Shown here one piece after another: positions 1-13,390 of a stretch of DNA of 64,000 bases. The notes under the pieces are model-generated. The model did not search any database and was not told the DNA's origin. It worked only from the letters and a program-made list of their open reading frames with translations. A program made the translations under genes and the position numbers. Every line of letters begins with the position of its first letter. Position 1 is the first letter of the stretch. The stretch comes from Propioniferax innocua (lineage in GTDB: Bacteria; Actinomycetota; Actinomycetes; Propionibacteriales; Propionibacteriaceae). The stretch spans positions 1-64,000 of the forward strand of contig NZ_VFOR01000002.1 in the NCBI RefSeq assembly GCF_006716235.1. Reading direction: 5' to 3'.

Positions 1-1053
1 GGTGTCGGCCTCGAGCGTCTCGAAGCGTCCGGTGCCGTGAGGTTTCCCGTCGTCTCCGATCTCCATGATCTCGACGCGCATCTGCCCCTCGTCGACCTCG
101 TTGATCGTGCGCAACCAGTTCATCTGGACGCCCTCGCGCACCGCTTCCTCACGCTCGATGGCGTGGGCCGGCATGTGCTCCTCGGTACGTCGGTAGACCA
201 CGATGGATTCCTCGGCTCCGAGCCGCCGAGCCGTGCGGGCGGCGTCCATGGCGGTGTTGCCACCGCCGTAGACCGCGACGCGGCGGCCGATGACCGGGCG
301 CTCCCCCGATGCGACGCCACGCAGGAACGAGACGGCGTCGACGATGCGTCCGGCATCGCGGGTCGGGATGTCGACGCGCTTGGAGAGGTGAGCACCGATG
401 GCCACGAAGACCGCATCGAACTCACCTTCCTGCTGTTCGGTCAGGAGGTCCTCCACCTTGTGGTTCTGCACGAAGCGGACCCCGAGATCACGCAGACGGT
501 CGATCTCGGCATCGAGCACGGCGCGCGGAAGTCGATACTCGGGAATGCCGTAACGCATCATTCCGCCGGGCTGTTCGGATGAGTCGTGCACCTCGACCTC
601 ATGCCCGAGCATCGCCAGGTGATACGCGGCCGACAATCCCGAGGGCCCGGAGCCGACGATGAGAACACGGCGTCCCGACCGGTGCGGCGGAGCCTCGAAC
701 CGCCAGCCCGATTCGATGGCGAGGTCGCCGAGGTATCGCTCGACGGAGTGGATCGACACCGCGCCATCAAGCTCGATGCGGTTGCAGGCGCTCTCACAGG
801 GGTGATAGCAGACCCGGCCATGGATGGCCGGAAACGGGTTGTTCCGCGTCAGCTCGATGAATGCCGCATGATCATCCCCGGCCTTCACCAGACGGAGCCA
901 TTCCTGGATGTTCTCGCCGGCGGGGCAGGCATGATTGCACGGCGGCAGCAGATCCACGTAGATGGGCATCCGCGTCCGCACCGGCCCCACACGTCCGGCC
1001 GAGGTGCTGAGATCGGGCAGATGCGTGAGGTTTCGCTGTGACGGCTGATCCAT
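1..1053 (-). CDS. FAD/NAD(P)-dependent oxidoreductase, GltD-like (3' end outside window)
   Basis: The first 351 residues are visible; the gene runs off the left edge. It starts at ATG 1053 behind GGGAGG. The N-terminus has the Cys-rich helical domain of glutamate synthase small-subunit-like flavoproteins: CNHACPAG (Cys39, Cys43) and CYHPCESAC (Cys82, Cys86, Cys90), expected to bind Fe-S clusters. An FAD-type GSGPSG loop follows near residue 133, and a second dinucleotide fold (YGGGNTAMDAA) lies near residue 275. Such proteins pass electrons between NAD(P)H and a partner subunit, for example glutamate synthase large subunit or a 2-oxoacid oxidoreductase. The partner is not in view, so the exact reaction is open. 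It is separated from the upstream FKBP gene by a terminator and is probably transcribed on its own. Confidence 0.85.
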   Translation of the reverse strand, partial: MDQPSQRNLTHLPDLSTSAGRVGPVRTRMPIYVDLLPPCNHACPAGENIQEWLRLVKAGDDHAAFIELTRNNPFPAIHGRVCYHPCESACNRIELDGAVSIHSVERYLGDLAIESGWRFEAPPHRSGRRVLIVGSGPSGLSAAYHLAMLGHEVEVHDSSEQPGGMMRYGIPEYRLPRAVLDAEIDRLRDLGVRFVQNHKVEDLLTEQQEGEFDAVFVAIGAHLSKRVDIPTRDAGRIVDAVSFLRGVASGERPVIGRRVAVYGGGNTAMDAARTARRLGAEESIVVYRRTEEHMPAHAIEREEAVREGVQMNWLRTINEVDEGQMRVEIMEIGDDGKPHGTGRFETLEADT

Positions 1054-1170
1054 GGTCAAACCTCCCGGGGCGGCAACACTCTGCCCACCACACTACTCCC
1101 CGTAGTAGGAGTTGCCGACCGTTCCCGCTCCCCGAGCGCGTGCAACCGATCACGTTCCCCTCGAACAGCA

Positions 1171-1200
1171 CCACGCCCCGAACCGGAGTTCGGGGCGTGG
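1171..1200 (-). terminator. GC-rich hairpin after the FKBP gene
   Basis: A 13-bp perfect stem (1171-1183 with 1188-1200) closes a 4-base loop 36 bases after the FKBP stop codon. No T-run follows, as is common for terminators in high-GC actinobacteria. Confidence 0.65.
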
Positions 1201-1236
1201 CATGACCCAAGGGGCCGGACTTGATGTGGGGGCGAC

Positions 1237-2262
1237 TCAGCCTCCGGGCATCTGCTGCTGGGTCTGTTCGGTCCACAGGATGTCGACCACGTACACCAGC
1301 GTCTGCTGGGGTTCGATCGACGGCACATTGTTGCCCTGCGGGTAGGCCTTGTCCGGCGGGATCACCAGTAGGACGCGGGAGCCGACCTTCTGGCCGACGA
1401 GCCCTTCCTGCCATCCGGCGATGAGGTTACCCAGCGGCCCGGTGGCCGGCTGCTTCGGCGGGTAGGTGGTCTCGACCATCTCACCGCCCTCCCACGTGTA
1501 CATGACGAAGTTGGCGGTCACGGTGTCGCCCTCGGCGACCTTCTTGCCGTCACCACTGATCAGCGTCGCCGATTCCAGTTTCTTCGGCGGGGCGCCCTCG
1601 GGGATCTCCACCTTCGGTTCGGCGTCCCCTGGGCCCGAGACCTTCGGCAATCCCTTGGGCGCATCCTCGGCCTTGCCCGAGGCACGATCGCGCGTCCCGT
1701 CGGTGATGTCGACCACGAACACAAGGGTGTCGCCCACTTCGATCCCGGCCTGGGGGTTACCACCAGAGCTGTCGTAGCCGTCGGCACCGGGCATGGCGAT
1801 GAGGACGCGTGAGCCGACCTTCTGGTCGGTGAGGCCCTTCTTGAAGCCGGGAACCACCTGGTCCAGCGGGAAGCTCACTGGTTCGCCACGGCTGTAGGAC
1901 TCGTCGAAAGGCTTGCCGGTGCGACCATTGACTCCCTTGTAATGGACCACCGCGGTCGAGCTCTCCGAGAGCTTGGATCCCTTGCCCTCCTTGAGCACCT
2001 TGGTGCGTGTCTCGTCGATCGCGAACGGGGCCTCGAAGTCGATCTTCGGTTCCTTGCCCTTGCTCACCTTGATGCCATCGAGGTTGTCGGAGGTGTTCTC
2101 ATCAGGCTTCTCCGCCCCCGGAGTCGGCGTCGCGGAGGACGACTCATTCGGCTCCGGCGTAGGCGTCGGCTCCTCGCCGACTCCCCCGGACCCGCAGGCG
2201 GCCAATGTCAACACGGCGACCAGGGCGGCCGCGGCGGCGGCGATCTGCGATTTCACGCGCAC
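1237..2262 (-). CDS. FKBP-type peptidyl-prolyl isomerase lipoprotein, two FKBP domains
   Basis: Secreted, lipid-anchored prolyl isomerase expected to help exported proteins fold outside the membrane. I choose GTG 2262 (341 aa), behind AGAAGG, because it places a lipoprotein signal at the N-terminus: basic VRVK, an alanine-rich core and the lipobox LAAC. A further in-frame codon at 2322 lacks support. After a Pro/Glu/Thr-rich linker come two FKBP domains. The first has VVHYKG, PLDQVVPGF and LVFVVDI; the second is more divergent, with GWQEGLVGQKVGSR and LVYVVDI. The gene follows pafA by 93 bases, and the pafA-FKBP order is also known from other actinobacteria. Confidence 0.9.
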   Translation of the reverse strand: MRVKSQIAAAAAALVAVLTLAACGSGGVGEEPTPTPEPNESSSATPTPGAEKPDENTSDNLDGIKVSKGKEPKIDFEAPFAIDETRTKVLKEGKGSKLSESSTAVVHYKGVNGRTGKPFDESYSRGEPVSFPLDQVVPGFKKGLTDQKVGSRVLIAMPGADGYDSSGGNPQAGIEVGDTLVFVVDITDGTRDRASGKAEDAPKGLPKVSGPGDAEPKVEIPEGAPPKKLESATLISGDGKKVAEGDTVTANFVMYTWEGGEMVETTYPPKQPATGPLGNLIAGWQEGLVGQKVGSRVLLVIPPDKAYPQGNNVPSIEPQQTLVYVVDILWTEQTQQQMPGG

Positions 2263-2355
2263 AGGTGGACCTTCTGTCGGTGGGTGATTTCTCTGCCGGG
2301 CCAATGTACCCGAGGCGCGCACGGCAGCACGCCTTCAACTCACATGATCGCGTGG

Positions 2356-3792
2356 TCAGCGGTCCTGCTCGAATTGCTGGAGGGAATCGATGAGGTCATC
2401 GACGCGTCGATCCTCGGTCGTGAACGGGTCGGTCAGCAGCACCTGCCGGGGCGACATCGATGGGGCGTCCGCCCAGCGCCGGGCAGGTTGTTCGAGGATA
2501 CGGAGATTCACCCAGTCGACACTGTGCTCGACCCCCGCAGCACGGGCGGCGGCCAGGAAACGGGACCGCAGATGGGCGCGCGTGGTCGCCGGTGGCTCGG
2601 CGCGGGCCTGTTCCACCTGAGCGTCGGTGACGAGACGTCGCATCGCGCCGCGCCGCACCATCGTGGGGACGATGCCCCGTTCGGGGTGGATGTCGTGGTA
2701 CCGCAGGGCGAGTTCGGCCAGCCGGGCGTCGGTCCACGGCAGATCATGCCGTTCGGCGAACTGCGTCAACAGGCGACGTTTGGCGACCCAGTCGAGACGG
2801 TCGGCGAACGACTCCAGGTCATCGCTTTCGAAGGCGTCGAGGACATCGCCCCACAATTCGAGCGCTGCTTCCAGATCGGGCCGGTCCGCGGCGGAGATCT
2901 CCTCGGCGTCGCCGGTCTCGAAAAAGGCCTGGCATGCGGCATGGAACCGGCGTTGCACGTCGAGGGCGGAAATCGTTCGGCCGGACGCCAGGGTGAGCAC
3001 CGCGCGTCCGGTGAGGTCATGGCTCACCTCACGGATGGCCCGGCCGGGGACGTCCAGGGTGAGGTCGCCGAGCAGGGCGCCGGATTCGATGAGCCGGAGC
3101 ACCAGATCAGCTGTGGTCACCTTGAGCCACGTGACTGTCTCGGACATGTTGGAGTCCCCCACGATCACGTGCAGACGCCGGAACCGCGCCGGATCGGCGT
3201 GGGGTTCGTCGCGGGTGTTGATCATGGGGCGGGTGCGCGTCGTGGCCGACGACACCGGATCCCACATGTGCTCGGCCCGCTGCGAGAGCTGGAATCCACC
3301 ATCGGGCCCCAGATGCCCTGCCCCGGCGTAGAGCTGCCGGGTCACGAGGAACGGGATGAGCAGCTCGGCCTGATCGGCCAGATCGAGATCCCGGGAGACC
3401 AGGTAGTTCTCGTGGCAGCCATACGAGTTCCCGTGGGAATCGACGTTGTTCTTGAAGACGAAGATGTCTGCCTCGGTACCCTCGTCGGCCAGCCGTTCAC
3501 GCGCCTGCTCGGCGAGCTCCTGCACCAGGATCTCGCCCACGCGATCCTGCGCGATGAGGTCGGTGAAGGTGTCACATTCGGCCGTGGCGTACTCGGGATG
3601 TGATCCGACATCGAGGTAGAGCCGACCGCCGTTGTCGAGGAACACATTGCTGGACTTCCCCCATGCCACGACGCTGCGGAACAGCTGCCGGGCGACCTCA
3701 TCGGCGCCGAGGCGTCGTCGCTGACCCTCGCCGCGCTGCACGCACAGGACGCCGAACTCGGTCTCGAGCCCACGGATGCGTCGAATGATCAC
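2356..3792 (-). CDS. pafA: Pup-protein ligase PafA
   Basis: ATP-dependent ligase that joins the C-terminal glutamate of Pup to lysines of target proteins, the actinobacterial counterpart of ubiquitin tagging. The protein is 478 aa, close to the roughly 450-480 aa of the family. The N-terminal GLETEFG (Glu10, metal/ATP site) and DVGSHPEYATAE (Asp61, the catalytic base in characterised PafA) are present, as are FKNN, SYGCHENY, VSSATT, INTRDEPH and VGDSNMSE. It starts at GTG 3792, whose bases overlap the rluB stop (GTGA), so translation is probably coupled. Pup, Dop and the proteasome ATPase are not in the window. Confidence 0.95.
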   Translation of the reverse strand: MIIRRIRGLETEFGVLCVQRGEGQRRRLGADEVARQLFRSVVAWGKSSNVFLDNGGRLYLDVGSHPEYATAECDTFTDLIAQDRVGEILVQELAEQARERLADEGTEADIFVFKNNVDSHGNSYGCHENYLVSRDLDLADQAELLIPFLVTRQLYAGAGHLGPDGGFQLSQRAEHMWDPVSSATTRTRPMINTRDEPHADPARFRRLHVIVGDSNMSETVTWLKVTTADLVLRLIESGALLGDLTLDVPGRAIREVSHDLTGRAVLTLASGRTISALDVQRRFHAACQAFFETGDAEEISAADRPDLEAALELWGDVLDAFESDDLESFADRLDWVAKRRLLTQFAERHDLPWTDARLAELALRYHDIHPERGIVPTMVRRGAMRRLVTDAQVEQARAEPPATTRAHLRSRFLAAARAAGVEHSVDWVNLRILEQPARRWADAPSMSPRQVLLTDPFTTEDRRVDDLIDSLQQFEQDR

Positions 3793-4538
3793 AGCCCCAC
3801 CATGTCGAACAGCTCACCTAGCTCCTCGCGCGTCAGCTCCCGGCTCTCCCCCACCGGCAGACGGCCCAGGCGGACGGGGCCGATCGAGATCCGCGACAGC
3901 TCACGCACAGGGTGCGCGATCGCGTCACACATCCGGCGCACGATGCGGTTGCGGCCCGAATGGATCGTGATCCGCAGCAGCGAGCGGGGCGGCCCGTCCA
4001 CACGATTGACCACCTTGGCCGCGTCGGCGCGGATGAACCCGTCCTCCAGCGTGAGCCCCTTCAGGAGCCGCTGAACTTCCTTCTCGGTGACGATGCCCTC
4101 CACCTCAGCCAGATATGTCTTGGGCACCTCGTGCGCGGGATGCGACATGCGGTTTGCGAACTCGCCGTCATTGGTCATGAGGATGAGCCCATCGGTTTCG
4201 GTGTCGAGTCGACCGACGTGGAACAACCGGGTGTTGCGCGGCTGGAACTCCTCCAAGGTGGCCCGACCCTGTGGGTCATCCATCGTCGAGACGACACCGC
4301 GGGGCTTGTTGACCACCAGGTACACGTGGCGACGCGGTGGCGGGATCCGTGATCCATCGACGCGGATCTGGTCCCGGTCCGGGAAGACGCGGGTGCCCAA
4401 CTCGGTCACCAACCGCCCGTTCACCTCGATACGCCCATCGACGATCATCTGCTCGGCAGCGCGCCGTGAAGCGATACCCGCCTGCGACAAGACCTTCTGC
4501 AACCGAATCCCTTCGGTCGCCTCCTTCGCATCACTCAC
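3789..4538 (-). CDS. rluB: Ribosomal large-subunit pseudouridine synthase, RsuA/RluB family
   Basis: Isomerises a uridine of 23S rRNA to pseudouridine. The start is taken at GTG 4538 (249 aa), just behind GGGGAAGGGG and overlapping the scpB stop by 8 bases; an ATG at 4634 would add 32 low-complexity residues. An N-terminal S4 RNA-binding domain (RLQKVLSQAGIASRR) precedes the catalytic domain with the motif GRLDTETDGLILMTNDGE, which carries the catalytic Asp. The gene sits in the conserved scpA-scpB-rluB order of Gram-positive bacteria. The RsuA/RluB/RluE target cannot be told from sequence alone; RluB is the usual assignment in this context. Confidence 0.9.
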   Translation of the reverse strand: MSDAKEATEGIRLQKVLSQAGIASRRAAEQMIVDGRIEVNGRLVTELGTRVFPDRDQIRVDGSRIPPPRRHVYLVVNKPRGVVSTMDDPQGRATLEEFQPRNTRLFHVGRLDTETDGLILMTNDGEFANRMSHPAHEVPKTYLAEVEGIVTEKEVQRLLKGLTLEDGFIRADAAKVVNRVDGPPRSLLRITIHSGRNRIVRRMCDAIAHPVRELSRISIGPVRLGRLPVGESRELTREELGELFDMVGL

Positions 4539-5250
4539 CGTCAGCCCCTTCCCCTTCAAAAGCTTCGGCTCCGTCAAGAGCTTCGGCTGTGTCCACGACG
4601 TCGGTCGTCTCCGCGTCCGGGCCGTCCGGGCCATTCTCGTGCACCGGATCCAGCCGGGCCAGCTCGGCCTCGAGGTCCAGGGCGTCGGGCAGGTGCGGCG
4701 CCAGGTCGGGCAACTCGTCCAGGGAGTCGATCCCCAAGCGCTCCAAGAAAAGGGAGGTCGTCCCGTAGGCCTGGCCGGGTTGATCGGACTCGACGGGCTC
4801 GACGAGCCCGCGCGATTCGAGTGTCCGCATCACCGCATCCACCTTGACCCCGCGAACCGCCGACACCCGCGTCCGCGTGACCGGCTGCAGGTACGCCACC
4901 ACGGCCAGGGTCTCCATCGCCGCGCGACTGAGCTTGGCATTCTGACCGCTCACGACCCACTCCCCCAGCGCTTCGGCATGTTCGGGCCGGGTCTGCAGAC
5001 GCCATCCGCCACCGCTGTGGCGCAGTGCGAACCCGCGCCCGGAACGGTCGTAGAAATCGGCCAACTCGGCCATGGCGTCCTCGACCTCCGAGGCCGGTTC
5101 GTCCAGGGCCTCGGCGATCGCGGACGCCGGAACCGGCTCGGTCGCCATCAACAGAATGGCCTCGATCACCGGATGGTGCGGCGGCGTCCCGTGCTGCTCA
5201 TTCGGCCCCTCATTCATATTCGACCCCTCGTTCACATTCGATTCGGTCAT
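4531..5250 (-). CDS. scpB: Segregation and condensation protein ScpB
   Basis: Winged-helix kleisin-interacting subunit of the SMC-ScpAB condensin complex. 239 aa from ATG 5250, which overlaps the scpA stop (ATGA). The core (HPVIEAILLMATEPV, LSRAAMETLAVVAYLQPVTR, GVKVDAVMRTLESRGLV and YGTTSLFLERLG) is typical. The N-terminus is Asn/Glu-rich with a small repeat (NVNEG, NMNEG), and the acidic tail after about residue 190 repeats an Ala-Glu-Gly motif. The tail DNA contains an 18-bp imperfect tandem repeat (4556-4591). Confidence 0.95.
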   Translation of the reverse strand: MTESNVNEGSNMNEGPNEQHGTPPHHPVIEAILLMATEPVPASAIAEALDEPASEVEDAMAELADFYDRSGRGFALRHSGGGWRLQTRPEHAEALGEWVVSGQNAKLSRAAMETLAVVAYLQPVTRTRVSAVRGVKVDAVMRTLESRGLVEPVESDQPGQAYGTTSLFLERLGIDSLDELPDLAPHLPDALDLEAELARLDPVHENGPDGPDAETTDVVDTAEALDGAEAFEGEGADGE

Positions 5251-6134
5251 GTGGGATCGGCCTCCTGCGACGGGCTGACTGACTGTGACGGACTGACTGA
5301 TGGCTGGTTCACCGGTGGCGGGGCGTCGGCGCCCTCGGCACCCGGCGCGCCTTCGAACTCGTCGATCTCGATGTGATCCACTTCTCCGCTCCAGACGACG
5401 TGAAGCGCGCCGAGGGCGGCATCCTGCTCGAAGACGATGGCCCGTTCGCGATACAACTCCAACAGTGCCAGGAAGCGGCAGACGGTGGTGAGCCGATTGG
5501 CGGAGTCGGCCACGAGATCGCCGAATGTGACGCGTCCGGCGGAGCGGAGCCGGTCCATGACGATGTCGGCCTGTTCCCGGACGCTGACCGCAGGCGCGTG
5601 CAGATGCGTCAGGGAGACCTCTGCGGCCTCGGTGGGCGTCAGCGCTCGGGCCGCGATGCGGGCGAAGCGTTCGGGTGTGACGCCCAGTTCCACCTCGGGC
5701 AGCAGTCCGGTGAACTGTGGTTCCAGACCTCCGGGCCGAGGATGGTGTTGCGCTTCGGCATCCCAACGTGACCGCAGACGATCTGCGACCTCCTTGAAGG
5801 CCCGGTACTGGAGCAGCCGAGCGAACAACAGATCACGGGCCTCGAACAGAGCCAGGTCCTCGGCGTCCTCCACCTCACCGCTCGGCACGAGACGGGCAGC
5901 CTTGAGATCGAGCAGAGTGGCAGCCACCAGCACGAACTCGCTGGTGCGGTCCAGATCCCAGGTGTGCTCGGCAGCACGGATGAATGCAATGAACTCGTCG
6001 GTGACCTTGGAGAGCGCCACCTCGGTGACATCCAGCTCGTGCTTGGCGATGAGCTGCAGCAGGAGATCGAAAGGGCCCTCGAAGTTGTCGAGCCGGAGGG
6101 TGAAGACGTCTGACGTGGCGCTCTGCTGCGTCAC
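5247..6134 (-). CDS. scpA: Segregation and condensation protein ScpA
   Basis: Kleisin subunit that bridges the SMC ATPase heads and binds ScpB. 295 aa. The N-terminal family signature FEGPFDLLLQLIAKHELDV lies at about residues 19-37, and the C-terminal winged helix is present (LADSANRLTTVCRFLALLEL). The extreme C-terminus repeats SVSPSQ twice, encoded by a short tandem DNA repeat. It starts at ATG 6134 with a 4-base overlap of the preceding gene and ends with a 4-base overlap of scpB, giving a coupled operon. Confidence 0.95.
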   Translation of the reverse strand: MTQQSATSDVFTLRLDNFEGPFDLLLQLIAKHELDVTEVALSKVTDEFIAFIRAAEHTWDLDRTSEFVLVAATLLDLKAARLVPSGEVEDAEDLALFEARDLLFARLLQYRAFKEVADRLRSRWDAEAQHHPRPGGLEPQFTGLLPEVELGVTPERFARIAARALTPTEAAEVSLTHLHAPAVSVREQADIVMDRLRSAGRVTFGDLVADSANRLTTVCRFLALLELYRERAIVFEQDAALGALHVVWSGEVDHIEIDEFEGAPGAEGADAPPPVNQPSVSPSQSVSPSQEADPT

Positions 6135-6451
6135 GAGTCCGAGCCGAGACGATGCACCAAAGCGCTGTCGGTGTCGTGTGCGTCGAGGTCATCCAAACAC
6201 GTGGCCACCGCTTCGCGCACCACGCGTCCTCGATCCACCGAGATTCCGTGGTCGCTGCGGAGCGCGAGCCGTGCCTGCTCCAATCGAAGCAGCTCCTCAC
6301 TGGAGATGTAGACGGTGATCTTCTCGTCGTGGCGCACACGGCCACTGCCGCTGCTGGTTCCCGCGCCCATGGCGCGGCGTTGTGATGGTCGCGCCACCGA
6401 CAAGGGCTGCACATCGGCATGCAGCATCTCGGCGGCGTTCTCCGGTTTCAT
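6131..6451 (-). CDS. Small conserved actinobacterial protein, ribbon-helix-helix-like
   Basis: 106 aa from ATG 6451, which overlaps the parA-like stop as ATGA; ATG 6463 is an alternative. After a disordered first 40 residues, the segment KITVYISSEELLRLEQARLAL and then DRGRVVREAVATCL look like a strand followed by two helices, as in ribbon-helix-helix DNA-binding proteins. The fold call is an inference. The position between the ParA-like ATPase and scpA suggests a chromosome-organisation role, perhaps as partner of the ATPase. Confidence 0.75.
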   Translation of the reverse strand: MKPENAAEMLHADVQPLSVARPSQRRAMGAGTSSGSGRVRHDEKITVYISSEELLRLEQARLALRSDHGISVDRGRVVREAVATCLDDLDAHDTDSALVHRLGSDS

Positions 6452-7407
6452 CTCGCGTGGCATCTCGCCAGCACCTCCCGAGCCAGGGTCCGGTACGCCC
6501 GTGCCCCCGGCGAAGTTCCCGCGTAACTCGTGATCGGTTCGCCCGCAGCCGAAGTCTCCGGAAACTTCACCGTGCGCTTGATGACGGTGTGGAAGACGAT
6601 ATCCCCGAATGCCTCGACCACACGCTGCAGCACCTCACGACTGTGCAGCGTTCGCGAGTCGAACATGGTCCCCAGAATACCCACGATCTCCAGATCGGGG
6701 TTGAGACGTTCCTGGACCTTCGAAATGGTGTCGGTCAGCAAGGCCACCCCACGCAGCGCGAAGTACTCGCACTCAAGAGGGATGATCACTCCGTCGGCAG
6801 CGGTGAGCGCATTGATCGTCAGCAGACCCAACGAGGGCGGGGCGTCGATCAGGATGACGTCGTAACGGTCTCGAAGCCGGTCGAGCAGGCGCGAGAGAAT
6901 CATCTCGCGGGCCACCTCCGAGACCAGCTGCACTTCCGCGGCCGAGAGGTCGATGTTCGCCGGCAGCACGTCCACGTCATCGGTGTCGCTCTCGACGATC
7001 ACCTCATCGACATCCACATTGCGTTGCAGCAGGAGGTTGTAGACGCTCAACTCCAGCGCGTGGGGATTGATCCCAAGACCGACGGTCAACGAGCCCTGCG
7101 GATCGAAGTCGACCATCAGGACGCGGCGTCCGGTCTCGGCCAGCGCCGCCCCCAGGTTGATGCTCGTGGTCGTCTTGCCGACGCCACCTTTCTGGTTGCA
7201 GACCGCCAGGATGGTGGCGCGTTTGGGTCCCGGCGCGGGCGCGCTCGGCTCAGGGAGTTCGGGCCAGGCACGACCGGTGAGGTCGAGTTCCTCGGGCTCT
7301 GGTTCCTCGGGCGCCGGTGTCTGCGGAGCGTCGAAAAGGGCGTCATCGGACGCACGCACATCCCGCGCATACGGTTCGATGTCACGGGGGTCGGTGCCTG
7401 CAGTCAC
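6448..7407 (-). CDS. ParA/Soj-family ATPase
   Basis: Deviant Walker-type ATPase, 319 aa. It starts at GTG 7407 behind AGGAGG at 8 bases. A Pro/Glu-rich N-terminal extension of about 60 residues precedes the deviant Walker A motif KGGVGKTTT (signature Lys73, P-loop Lys78), then DFDPQGSLT (Walker A') and DAPPSLGLLT (Walker B). It is linked to xerD and scpAB, not to a parB gene, so it is the scpA-associated ParA paralogue found in many actinobacteria and probably not the origin-segregation ParA. Confidence 0.9.
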   Translation of the reverse strand: MTAGTDPRDIEPYARDVRASDDALFDAPQTPAPEEPEPEELDLTGRAWPELPEPSAPAPGPKRATILAVCNQKGGVGKTTTSINLGAALAETGRRVLMVDFDPQGSLTVGLGINPHALELSVYNLLLQRNVDVDEVIVESDTDDVDVLPANIDLSAAEVQLVSEVAREMILSRLLDRLRDRYDVILIDAPPSLGLLTINALTAADGVIIPLECEYFALRGVALLTDTISKVQERLNPDLEIVGILGTMFDSRTLHSREVLQRVVEAFGDIVFHTVIKRTVKFPETSAAGEPITSYAGTSPGARAYRTLAREVLARCHAR

Positions 7408-7446
7408 GTGACGGTCCTCCTACCGGTGGTACTTGAACATCCCAGC

Positions 7447-8360
7447 CTAGTACGCACGTGGGTGGGACGTCAGATAAGTCTCTCGCAGATGGTCGACGGT
7501 GACGAGCGTGTAGATCTGCGTCGTCGCCACAGACGCATGTCCCAGAAGTTCCTGGACCACGCGCACATCGGCCCCTCCGTCAAGCAGATGGGTGGCGTAA
7601 GAGTGCCTCAGGGTGTGCGGCGAGACCTCCGCATCCAGGCCTGCGGCAGCCACGGCGCGTTGCAGAACCGCCCATGCGCTCTGACGTGAGAGCCGCCCAC
7701 CGCGCTGGTTCAACACAAGCGCGGGGGACGATTTCGCGCCCCGTTCGACGAATACCGGACGCCCACGAACGAGCCAGGCGTCCACCGCATCCCGCGCAAA
7801 TGATCCGAGGGGCACCAACCGTTCCTTGTCCCCCTTGCCGAGCAGACGCAGCCCCATCTCCGGGTCGGCCAGCACACGCGTCAGATCATCAACGTCGAGG
7901 GCGACGATCTCGGAGATCCGAGCCCCCGTGCCATAGAGCAGCTCGAGCAGTGTCGCATCGCGCAGACCTTCCGGAGTGGTCCGATCCGGGGCGTCGAGCA
8001 GTGCCTGAACCTGGGCGATCGTGAGAGCTTTGGGCAACCGGCCCGGTGGTTTCGGCGGTCGCACCTCGGCAGCCGGGTTCTCCCGGCCATGCCCCTCCGC
8101 CACGGCGAAGGTGTGCAGGTTGCGTACCGACACCACGGCCCGCGCGATCGACGTCCGCGCCAGGCCCGAATCGGTCAGGGATCCGACGAAGGCCAGCACA
8201 TCCGCTTCGGTCACCTCCTCGATCTGCGTGATCGAGGCATCGGCGAGGACACGTTGATAGCGGGCGAGATCACGCCGGTAGGCGTCGATCGAGTTCGTCG
8301 ACAACCCACGATCGATCAGCAGGTGGTCGAGGTAGGCGGTGATGACCGCCTCCAGCGAGG

Positions 8361-8364
<4 letters not shown>
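7447..8364 (-). CDS. xerD: Tyrosine recombinase XerD
   Basis: Site-specific recombinase that resolves chromosome dimers at dif together with XerC. 305 aa from ATG 8364, which overlaps the NUDIX stop as ATGA; an in-frame codon at 8397 would add 11 residues. The N-terminal SAM-like DNA-binding domain is complete. The catalytic residues are all visible: Arg149 (GTGARISE), Lys177 (GKGDKERLVP), His250 and Arg253 (HTLRHSYATHLL), His276 (LLGHASVATTQIY) and the nucleophile Tyr285. It is a housekeeping recombinase; nothing mobile flanks it. Confidence 0.93.
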
Positions 8365-12469
<4,105 letters not shown>

Positions 12470-12480
<11 letters not shown>

Positions 12481-13381
12481 GTGCGGCTCCTCGCCACCCC
12501 TCCACACGGAGACCGAATTTCTTCACCAGCCGATCGGTGAACGGCGCCTGGCTCATTCGGGCCAGACGCAGGCGATGTTCATTGGAGTGGACGGTCACAC
12601 GCATCCCCTGCTGAATCTCGAACGAGCGTCGACCATCACACCAGACGATGCCGTCAAGATCTGCCGGATCACGCACGACCTCGACCGCGATCGTGCTCTG
12701 CGGGCCCATCACCATCGGGCGGGCGAACAGGGCGTGGGCGCTCAGTGGAACCACCAGTAACGCTTCGACGCCGGGCCAGACCACGGGGCCACCTGCGGAG
12801 AACGCGTAAGCGGTCGAGCCGGTGGGCGTCGAGATCAACACGCCGTCACATCCCCACCGGGACAAAGGCCGGTCGTCGATGCTGACCAGGACCTCCAGCA
12901 TGCGCTCGCGGGCCGCCTTCTCGATCGACACCTCGTTGACCGCGAATGACCGCCACACCTCCTCGCCGTGTTCGTCCTCGACCACGACCTCGGCAGTGAG
13001 TCGCTCCTCGACGACCCAGCTGCGGTCCACGACATGTTGCACGACGGCGTCGATCTCGTGGGAGTCGGCCTCGGCGAGGAACCCCACGTGCCCGAGGTTG
13101 ACGCCCAGCACCGGGATGTCCCGCTGCAGTGCCCATTCGGATCCCCGGAGAATGGTTCCGTCACCGCCGAACACGACGAGGATCTCCACATCGGGATCGT
13201 CCAGATCGAGCGGCTCGATCGTCGGTCCCGACAACGCAAGTTCTCCGAGGTCTTTCTCCGGCACGGCTGTGATCACGTCACAGGCGGCGAGTCCATCGGC
13301 GAAGCGTCGTGCTGCCTCGATGGCCGAAGGGCGGTGCACGTGCGTCAGCACGGCCACGGTGCGTTTGCCTGAAGTCGTCAC
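12470..13381 (-). CDS. nadK: NAD kinase
   Basis: Phosphorylates NAD to NADP. 303 aa from GTG 13381. The diagnostic GGDGT (residues 72-76) lies in VVFGGDGTILRG, followed by GVNLGHVGFL, NEVSIEK (substrate adenine pocket) and the glycine-rich STPTGSTAYAFSAGGPVV. It lies just after tlyA and just before recN. Confidence 0.96.
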
Positions 13382-13390
13382 CCTGCCAGC

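Noticed and set aside
1942-3603. A 553-codon plus-strand frame opposite pafA and the FKBP gene
   Set aside because: Arg/Gly-rich translation without motifs, antisense to two well-supported genes.
6448-7407. ParA-like ATPase as plasmid or origin partition system
   Set aside because: No parB and no parS-like palindromes nearby; linkage to xerD and scpAB is the standard chromosomal arrangement.
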